A stretch of DNA of 6,558 nt. It comes from Candidatus Parcubacteria bacterium (GTDB taxonomy: Bacteria > Patescibacteriota > Patescibacteriia > UBA1558 > GWA2-36-10). The notes below the pieces were generated by a model. The model saw only the letters and a list, made by a program, of their open reading frames with translations, had not been told where the DNA came from and searched no databases. Positions 1 to 3,720 of the stretch are shown here, in pieces. Every line of letters begins with the position of its first letter. The first letter of the stretch is position 1. The translations under genes and the position numbers were made by a program. The stretch spans positions 1 to 6,558 of the forward strand of contig DAOVVF010000028.1 in NCBI GenBank assembly GCA_030632225.1, written 5' to 3'.

Positions 1-1
1 A

Positions 2-340
2 AAGCCTGAAGCAAAAGATAAAACAGATATATATATTGCTCAATTAGGTATTGAAGCTCGTAAACAAGCTTTAAAGCTTTTTGAAGAACTAAGAGTAAGT
101 GGTTTTCAAGTAATTGAGAATATGTCTAAGAAAGGCTTAAGAGATCAATTAGAGTTTGCTAACAAAAAAGGAGCTAAATATACTTTAATACTGGGACAAA
201 AAGAAATAACAGATGAAACAGTGTTAATTAGAGATATGGAAAGTGGTATTCAGGAGATTGTAGATTACAAAAAGATAAAGACGGAGATAAGGAAACGTTT
301 AGAGAGTAATGTAACTAAGAGTTTGAAATTGAAAAAATAA
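2..340 (+). CDS. hisS: Histidyl-tRNA synthetase, C-terminal fragment (5' end outside window)
   Basis: The frame is open from base 2 and ends at TAA, giving the last 112 residues. The fragment matches the C-terminal anticodon-binding (HGTP_anticodon) domain of class IIa histidyl-tRNA synthetase. It starts with a beta strand (IYIAQLG), then a helix (EARKQALKLFEELR), then the family-typical run KKGLRDQLEFANKKGAKYTL with ILGQKE following, and a closing VLIRDMESGIQE-type hairpin before a final helix. The enzyme charges tRNA-His with histidine in the cytoplasm; this domain recognises the anticodon. An internal ATG at 122 is not the start, because the conserved fold begins well before it. The last dozen residues are a Lys-rich tail beyond the domain. 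The catalytic core with the class II motifs lies to the left of the window. The gene ends 13 bp before a strong hairpin and converges on a minus-strand unit. The family call is firm; the end of ProRS or ThrRS, which share this fold, is the less likely alternative. Confidence 0.9.
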   Translation, partial: KPEAKDKTDIYIAQLGIEARKQALKLFEELRVSGFQVIENMSKKGLRDQLEFANKKGAKYTLILGQKEITDETVLIRDMESGIQEIVDYKKIKTEIRKRLESNVTKSLKLKK

Positions 341-353
341 TTTTGTATATAGA

Positions 354-383
354 AAAAGAGCAACTCTGATGAGTTGCTCTTTT
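354..383. terminator. Bidirectional intrinsic terminator between convergent genes
   Basis: A perfect 13-bp inverted repeat has arms 354-366 (AAAAGAGCAACTC) and 371-383 (GAGTTGCTCTTTT) around a 4-base loop TGAT. Either strand presents a stem with a GC-containing core followed by a short T run (TTTT, with more T after a single G on the plus strand). It begins 13 bp after the hisS stop and lies 3 bp beyond the stop of the convergent minus-strand gene, the position expected of a shared rho-independent terminator. Confidence 0.9.
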
Positions 384-386
384 GAT

Positions 387-605
387 TTAGGCTTTTTGTC
401 TTCCTGGTAGATCTTCGGCTTTCATGTGAATTTCCATGATTGGTTCAGATGCGTTGGGTCCGAAATGTCTTTTTATTTCAGCTCCTGTCACAGGACCGAC
501 TACTTCTGCAATGTTGAAAAGAGCTGTATCACCTTCTGGGCAATCGCAGGGCTCTTCATTATTGCCAGAATCAATTCTACCATCAACACATTTGTCGCAT
601 GACAT
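387..605 (-). CDS. Small CxxC/CxC protein, putative metal-binding, function unknown
   Basis: A 72-residue protein of no family I recognise. Four cysteines crowd the N-terminal third: C3, C6, C20 and C22, a C-x2-C-x13-C-x-C pattern followed by PEG. This resembles a small zinc ribbon or half of a DnaJ-type zinc finger, so zinc or another metal is plausible but not shown. Residues 28-50 (ALFNIAEVVGPVTG...) look like a short ordered segment, and the tail is polar. There is no signal peptide or membrane helix. I accept it as real because the ATG is preceded by a ten-base Shine-Dalgarno (AAGGAGGTGA) at good spacing, because it follows the Nudix-like gene by 13 bp, and because its stop sits right at a terminator. 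Sampled G+C is high (30 of 60 bases in 481-540). The opposite-strand frame at 436-678 is its shadow. Likely co-transcribed and translationally coupled with the upstream gene; a shared role is inference. Confidence 0.75.
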   Translation of the reverse strand: MSCDKCVDGRIDSGNNEEPCDCPEGDTALFNIAEVVGPVTGAEIKRHFGPNASEPIMEIHMKAEDLPGRQKA

Positions 606-609
606 ATTC

Positions 610-619
610 TCACCTCCTT
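610..619 (-). promoter_or_regulatory. Extended Shine-Dalgarno of the 72-aa gene, overlapping the upstream stop codon
   Basis: Read on the minus strand this is AAGGAGGTGA, a ten-base match to the complement of the usual 16S rRNA 3' tail, four bases before the ATG at 605-603. Its first base is also the last base of the TAA stop (621-619) of the Nudix-like gene. Ribosomes finishing the upstream gene would therefore be placed on the next start, a classic coupling arrangement. Confidence 0.8.
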
Positions 620-1314
620 TAGGGCATTACAGCAATTTCATATTGTTCAAGATACTCTTGGTAACTGGGCAGTATTAGGCCTTTAGCTATTTGATGTACA
701 CCTTTAACTAGCGGTAGTTGCTTTGCTTCTGGATAACCCATATCTAGCCAGAATCGCTGCAGAGCATGATCATGTCCAAATGCTATTCTTTGGTTCTGTT
801 CAATGATTTTTTCCAGAGAAGTGATGACTGTTAGAGATTCATTGGAAAGGTTACCAAATTTTGTTTGGAGTTTCTCAATAGCTTTCCAATATTCTTCTTC
901 AAAAGGCACAATATAGTAACAAACCAGAATTGTAAATGTACTTTGTTTGTTATTAGAGTCTGCTGAATCCATTGCCTTTTTGGTAATGGTATTAGCAAAA
1001 GTGCCAAAAGGAATACAGTTAATACAGGTTAGCACTCTGAAAGTTGCCAATCTTTCTTCGTCGTCTTGAGAAATATTAGCTACTGCTTGAGGAAAAGAAA
1101 GTTCTTCTATGATCTCGCGTCTGAAAGTATCCAGAGGATTAATATCAGCTCTGGCTTCTTGGCCAGTCCAACTACCTCCAAGCAAACATAATTGATTCCT
1201 GCCCAGTGCTAAAGGATGCTCTTCATCTTTCATTTCTAGAAAAATTTGTCTAGGATCACTTTTGCGATAGATGATTCCCACACTTCCAATATCCCTGATT
1301 TTTACTTTTGTCAA
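619..1314 (-). CDS. Nudix-like hydrolase family protein with an imperfect Nudix box
   Basis: A 231-residue soluble protein. The N-terminal part has the order expected of a Nudix fold: a strand (DIGSVGIIYR, 8-17), a second strand (QIFLEMKD, 23-30), GGSW (46-49), then REIIEEL (66-72), which matches the REUxEE core of the Nudix box; its glutamates would bind the metal. The match is incomplete: the Glu expected eight residues before R66 is I58, a Glu lies at 53 instead, and the Gly after EE is S73. Nudix enzymes hydrolyse a nucleoside diphosphate linked to another group; no substrate can be read here. The region after 75 is longer than in minimal Nudix proteins and holds a distinctive GHDHALQRFW (180-189). 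The start is TTG at 1314-1312, chosen because GGGAGG lies seven bases upstream and the fold begins just after; no ATG fits. It heads a two-gene unit with the 72-residue gene. Nudix-like is fairly sure; activity is not. Confidence 0.7.
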   Translation of the reverse strand: MTKVKIRDIGSVGIIYRKSDPRQIFLEMKDEEHPLALGRNQLCLLGGSWTGQEARADINPLDTFRREIIEELSFPQAVANISQDDEERLATFRVLTCINCIPFGTFANTITKKAMDSADSNNKQSTFTILVCYYIVPFEEEYWKAIEKLQTKFGNLSNESLTVITSLEKIIEQNQRIAFGHDHALQRFWLDMGYPEAKQLPLVKGVHQIAKGLILPSYQEYLEQYEIAVMP

Positions 1315-1321
1315 TTTACAG

Positions 1322-1327
1322 CCTCCC
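1322..1327 (-). promoter_or_regulatory. Shine-Dalgarno that fixes the TTG start of the Nudix-like gene
   Basis: The minus strand reads GGGAGG, seven bases before TTG at 1314-1312. Its position supports the non-ATG start. Confidence 0.7.
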
Positions 1328-1373
1328 GTGTTTAGATAAAACTTTATTTATTAAAGTACATTTAACAATATAC

Positions 1374-1400
1374 AATATATCATATTTATTATTTAGTCAA
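1374..1400 (-). promoter_or_regulatory. Candidate sigma70-type promoter for the Nudix-like/72-aa unit
   Basis: On the minus strand TTGACT (1400-1395) is followed after 15 bases by TATATT (1379-1374), which is preceded by TGA and so has an extended -10 form. The 15-base spacer is short. A 17-base alternative gives TATTGT. Transcription would start roughly 50 bases before the TTG codon. The surrounding DNA is so AT-rich that chance -10 matches are common; the TTGACT is the more convincing part. Confidence 0.45.
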
Positions 1401-1420
1401 CAATAATAAATATATTGACT
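1395..1420. repeat. Inverted repeat holding both divergent -35 elements
   Basis: AGTCAA (1395-1400) and TTGACT (1415-1420) are exact inverted copies separated by 14 bases. An overlapping smaller inverted pair, CAATA (1401-1405) and TATTG (1413-1417), lies inside. Each outer arm is also the -35 candidate of one of the two diverging genes, so the repeat may simply reflect back-to-back promoters, or it may be an operator for a dimeric regulator. Confidence 0.5.
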
Positions 1421-1443
1421 TTTGGTCTCTAATCTGTCATTAT
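1415..1443 (+). promoter_or_regulatory. Candidate sigma70-type promoter for rpsU
   Basis: TTGACT (1415-1420) matches the -35 consensus at five of six bases. A 17-base spacer leads to CATTAT (1438-1443), four of six for the -10; TATTAT at 1441-1446 is a better hexamer but with a 20-base spacer. Either gives an rpsU leader of about 70 bases. No competing TTGAC-type -35 was seen between here and the gene. Confidence 0.5.
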
Positions 1444-1452
1444 TATATTAAG

Positions 1453-1478
1453 AATAATATCTTTTAACTGGTATTATT
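1453..1478 (+). promoter_or_regulatory. Hairpin in the rpsU 5' leader
   Basis: Arms 1453-1461 (AATAATATC) and 1470-1478 (GGTATTATT) pair over nine positions, one of them a G-U wobble in RNA, around an eight-base loop TTTTAACT. No T tract follows directly, so it does not look like a terminator. It lies 35 bases before the Shine-Dalgarno of rpsU. It is AT-rich and weak, so function is uncertain. Confidence 0.35.
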
Positions 1479-1512
1479 TCTTTAACTAATAATTAAGTCA
1501 TACTAAAGAAAC

Positions 1513-1521
1513 GGAGGTGAT
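1513..1521 (+). promoter_or_regulatory. Nine-base Shine-Dalgarno fixing the GTG start of rpsU
   Basis: GGAGGTGAT pairs perfectly with the usual anti-Shine-Dalgarno tail of 16S rRNA and ends three bases before GTG at 1525. It decides between GTG at 1525 and the adjacent TTG at 1528. Confidence 0.8.
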
Positions 1522-1524
1522 ATA

Positions 1525-1770
1525 GTGTTGGAAGTCAAGAGGAAGGACGGTGAGTCTTTTGAGGCTTTGATTCGTAGGTTTACTAAAAAGACTATCCAAA
1601 GCGGTAAAATTTTACAAGCTAAGAAAGTAAGATTTTTCAACAGGGGAAAGAGTAAAAGAGAATTAAAAGATTCAGCTTTGCGTCGTAAGCATGTCAATAC
1701 TAAGATTGAATATATGAAGCGTATAGGCAAATTAGACGAATTTAATTTAAAACGTAGTAAAAGGAGATAA
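1525..1770 (+). CDS. rpsU: Small ribosomal subunit protein bS21
   Basis: An 81-residue, very basic protein with the bS21 pattern: an initial strand (LEVKRKDGESFEALIRRF, residues 2-19), a helix with KKTIQSGKILQAKKVRFF (21-38), and a Lys/Arg-rich second half containing ALRRK (51-55). bS21 sits on the platform of the 30S subunit next to the 16S rRNA 3' end, where it aids initiation and can influence the anti-Shine-Dalgarno helix. Bacterial bS21 is usually 57-71 residues; the extra length here is a C-terminal tail (about 60-81) ending in KRSKRR. The start is GTG, supported by the adjacent Shine-Dalgarno. The next gene follows after 4 bp, and AAGGAG for that gene overlaps the rpsU tail, so the two are almost certainly co-transcribed and coupled. 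rpsU next to yqeY is a known arrangement in Firmicutes and others, which supports both calls. Confidence 0.93.
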   Translation: MLEVKRKDGESFEALIRRFTKKTIQSGKILQAKKVRFFNRGKSKRELKDSALRRKHVNTKIEYMKRIGKLDEFNLKRSKRR

Positions 1771-1774
1771 TTTA

Positions 1775-2212
1775 ATGTCCTTAGAACAAACTATAGATAG
1801 TGATTTAAAAGTAGCCTTAAAAGAAAAGAATACATTAAAATTGGATACTTTAAGAATGCTAAAGTCTGCTTTACATAATAAAGTGATAGAATTAAAAAAA
1901 GAAACTCTAGATGAAAAGGAAGTAACAGCTATTATTCAAAAAGAAGTTAAGAAAAGACAGGATTCAATTGAAGCTTTTAAACAAGCAGATAGACAAGAAT
2001 TAGCAGATAAAGAAGCTCAGGAAGCTGATATTCTCTCAGCTTATTTACCTGAGATGTTGTCTGAAGAAGAAATAGCTAAGTTAGTGGATGAAGTTATCTC
2101 TAGTGGTCAGGATAATTTTGGTCTGATCATGAAAGAAGTAATGGCTAAAGCTCAAGGTCAAGCAGATGGACAAGTAGTCCAAAAATTAGTTAAAGCTAAA
2201 TTAGGGCAATAG
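1775..2212 (+). CDS. yqeY: GatB/YqeY domain-containing protein
   Basis: A 145-residue protein, close to the usual 147-150 of stand-alone YqeY. Family signatures are visible in order: TLRMLKSAL (25-33); KRQDSIEAFKQADRQELADK (60-79), which leads into AQEADILSAYLPEMLSEEEI (81-100); and the C-terminal run from G116 through QADGQVVQKLV (129-139), the Gly/Asp-Gly segment shared with the tail of GatB. YqeY resembles the tRNA-binding C-terminal region of the GatB subunit of the tRNA-dependent amidotransferase and also occurs fused to some glutaminyl-tRNA synthetases. Its own role is not settled; a link to tRNA handling is likely. ATG at 1775 is set by AAGGAG at 1761-1766, which lies inside the end of rpsU. 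It stops with TAG, unlike the other genes here, which use TAA. No terminator follows, and the next gene begins after 28 bp. Confidence 0.93.
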   Translation: MSLEQTIDSDLKVALKEKNTLKLDTLRMLKSALHNKVIELKKETLDEKEVTAIIQKEVKKRQDSIEAFKQADRQELADKEAQEADILSAYLPEMLSEEEIAKLVDEVISSGQDNFGLIMKEVMAKAQGQADGQVVQKLVKAKLGQ

Positions 2213-2240
2213 CCTAAATTATTAACAAAAATTAAAACCC

Positions 2241-3719
2241 ATGCCAATTAATAAAAAAATAACTGTTATATTTATTGTATTTTTAGCAGTTATTTTTTTA
2301 TTACCCCATACTGCTTTAGCTCAAACTGAATACGGAGTAAATGATTTAGTAGATGCTGGAGTTAATTTAACTTCCGGAGATATTAGAACTACTATTGCTG
2401 CTATTATTAATGTCTTTCTAGGTTTTCTAGGAGTTATAGCAGTAGTTATTATACTCTACGGTGGCTTTATCTGGATGACTTCTCAGGGTAATCCGGAAAA
2501 GATTGATAAAGCTAAAAAATTAATTGTTAGTGCTGCTATTGGTATAGCTATTATTCTAGCTTCTTGGGCCATAGCCGCTTTTATTATCCAAGAAATTGGT
2601 TTAGGCGGTAGTGGTGGAGATGGTGATGATGGCGGAGGTGGTGGCTATATCGGTGGTACTGGTTTAGGCGGTAGTGTGCTAGAAAGTCACTATCCAGCTC
2701 GTAATGCTACAGATATAGCTCGTAATACTAATATTTATGTAACCTTTAAAGAGCCAATGAATACAGATACTATAGTGGCTATTCCAGGTTGTACCACTGA
2801 CTGTGAATCAAATACTAATATTAGATTAATAAATTTAAAGACTACTATACCATTAGCTACGACTGATTTAAGAGTTACGTACACTGACTCAAAAGTTTTT
2901 CAATTTGATCCGGTTAATTTCTTAGGTGAAGACAATGAACATGTCAGCTACAAAATGGTTTTAAATAGTTTAGAAACAGGCAATGGAGAACAAGCTTTTC
3001 CTTTATCTGGTTTCTATGATTGGAATTTTACAGTTAGTAATATTATTGATTTAACTCCACCAACTGTAGTGGCAGTTATACCAGCTGATGCTACAGCAGA
3101 TAATCCTCGTAATAGTTCAGTGCAGATTACTTTTTCTGAAGCTGTTAGTCCAACAACAGTGACTGGTAAAACAACGGATGGTTTTAATTTTATTACCCTA
3201 ACTGGTAATAATGTTGGATTATTAAACGGTGAATACAAAATATCTAATCAATATCGTACAGTTTCATTTGTAACAGATGATTTATGTGGTCAAAATTCTT
3301 GTGGTGGTAATGTATATTGTTTGCCAGGCTTAGAAAATATTACTGGAGTAGTGACTACCAATGTTAAAGATATGAATGATAATAATCTAGCTAATGAATA
3401 TAGTTGGACTTTTGGCACTAATAATGACATAGATTTAACCCCACCAACTATAGTTTCTAGAAGTACTGGAGCTAATTTTCCAATGATTGCTCCAATTGAA
3501 ATAATATTTGATTCAGATCTATTATCTAGTTCTGTTAATACAGGTAGTGCTGGTTTGTATGAAAGCACACCAGGTGATGTTAATGTTTGGATAACTATGC
3601 CTGATTCTAGGACTATTCATATCAATCATGACAAATTAAAATCTTTAACTGATTATATACCAATATTAAATGCAGGCATAAAAGATAGTAATCAAAATTG
3701 TTGGTATCCATGTAATTAA
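2241..3719 (+). CDS. Surface protein: signal peptide + VirB2/TrbC-like pilin module + three SbsA-type Ig-like domains
   Basis: 492 residues. Residues 1-27 form a signal peptide ending ALA before Q28. A polar stretch (28-50) precedes membrane helix 1 (about 51-79, ending GGFIWM), a short charged loop with SQGNPEKIDKAKK (81-93), and helix 2 (about 94-116). This is the two-helix pattern of TrbC/VirB2-type pilins (the T4SS_pilin family of Patescibacteria, by recollection). With the loop in the cytoplasm, both ends lie outside. A Gly-rich linker (122-145) leads to three SbsA/Big_5-like Ig domains at about 146-268, 272-393 and 401-492. Domains 2 and 3 each begin DLTPPT, and each domain opens with a V/I-x-I/V-x-F strand pattern (IYVTFKEPMN, VQITFSEAVS, IEIIFDSDL). 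Cysteines come in clusters (184/188; 349/354/360; 487/491), which suggests disulfides. Domain 3 stops before the usual last strand. No Shine-Dalgarno is visible before ATG. Role in attachment or as a pilus subunit is inference. Confidence 0.85.
   Translation: MPINKKITVIFIVFLAVIFLLPHTALAQTEYGVNDLVDAGVNLTSGDIRTTIAAIINVFLGFLGVIAVVIILYGGFIWMTSQGNPEKIDKAKKLIVSAAIGIAIILASWAIAAFIIQEIGLGGSGGDGDDGGGGGYIGGTGLGGSVLESHYPARNATDIARNTNIYVTFKEPMNTDTIVAIPGCTTDCESNTNIRLINLKTTIPLATTDLRVTYTDSKVFQFDPVNFLGEDNEHVSYKMVLNSLETGNGEQAFPLSGFYDWNFTVSNIIDLTPPTVVAVIPADATADNPRNSSVQITFSEAVSPTTVTGKTTDGFNFITLTGNNVGLLNGEYKISNQYRTVSFVTDDLCGQNSCGGNVYCLPGLENITGVVTTNVKDMNDNNLANEYSWTFGTNNDIDLTPPTIVSRSTGANFPMIAPIEIIFDSDLLSSSVNTGSAGLYESTPGDVNVWITMPDSRTIHINHDKLKSLTDYIPILNAGIKDSNQNCWYPCN
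2322..2588 (+). repeat. Copy 1 of duplicated pilin-like membrane module
   Basis: Encodes residues 28-116 of the 492-residue protein and aligns without gaps to 3787-4053. By hand count 66 of 89 residues are identical. The longest exact DNA match is 29 bases (2383-2411 with 3848-3876). The two copies begin 1465 bases apart in direct orientation. Confidence 0.85.
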
Positions 3720-3720
3720 T

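Noticed and set aside
436..678. Plus-strand open frame of 80 codons
   Set aside because: It lies across the 72-aa minus-strand gene and the end of the Nudix-like gene, both of which have Shine-Dalgarno sites and coherent protein features. This frame has neither.
1315..1524. tRNA, riboswitch or small RNA gene in the divergent intergenic region
   Set aside because: The 210 bases are AT-rich and show only promoter-like elements, inverted repeats and one weak hairpin. No cloverleaf or known riboswitch core was recognised.
1503..1730. Minus-strand open frame of 75 codons
   Set aside because: It is antisense to rpsU, whose identity is certain. Its hydrophobic content is a by-product of reading Lys/Glu-rich codons backwards.
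3014..3568. Two minus-strand open frames (3014-3238 and 3290-3568)
   Set aside because: Both are antisense to the Ig-like region of the 492-aa gene, with no ribosome site or recognisable domain.
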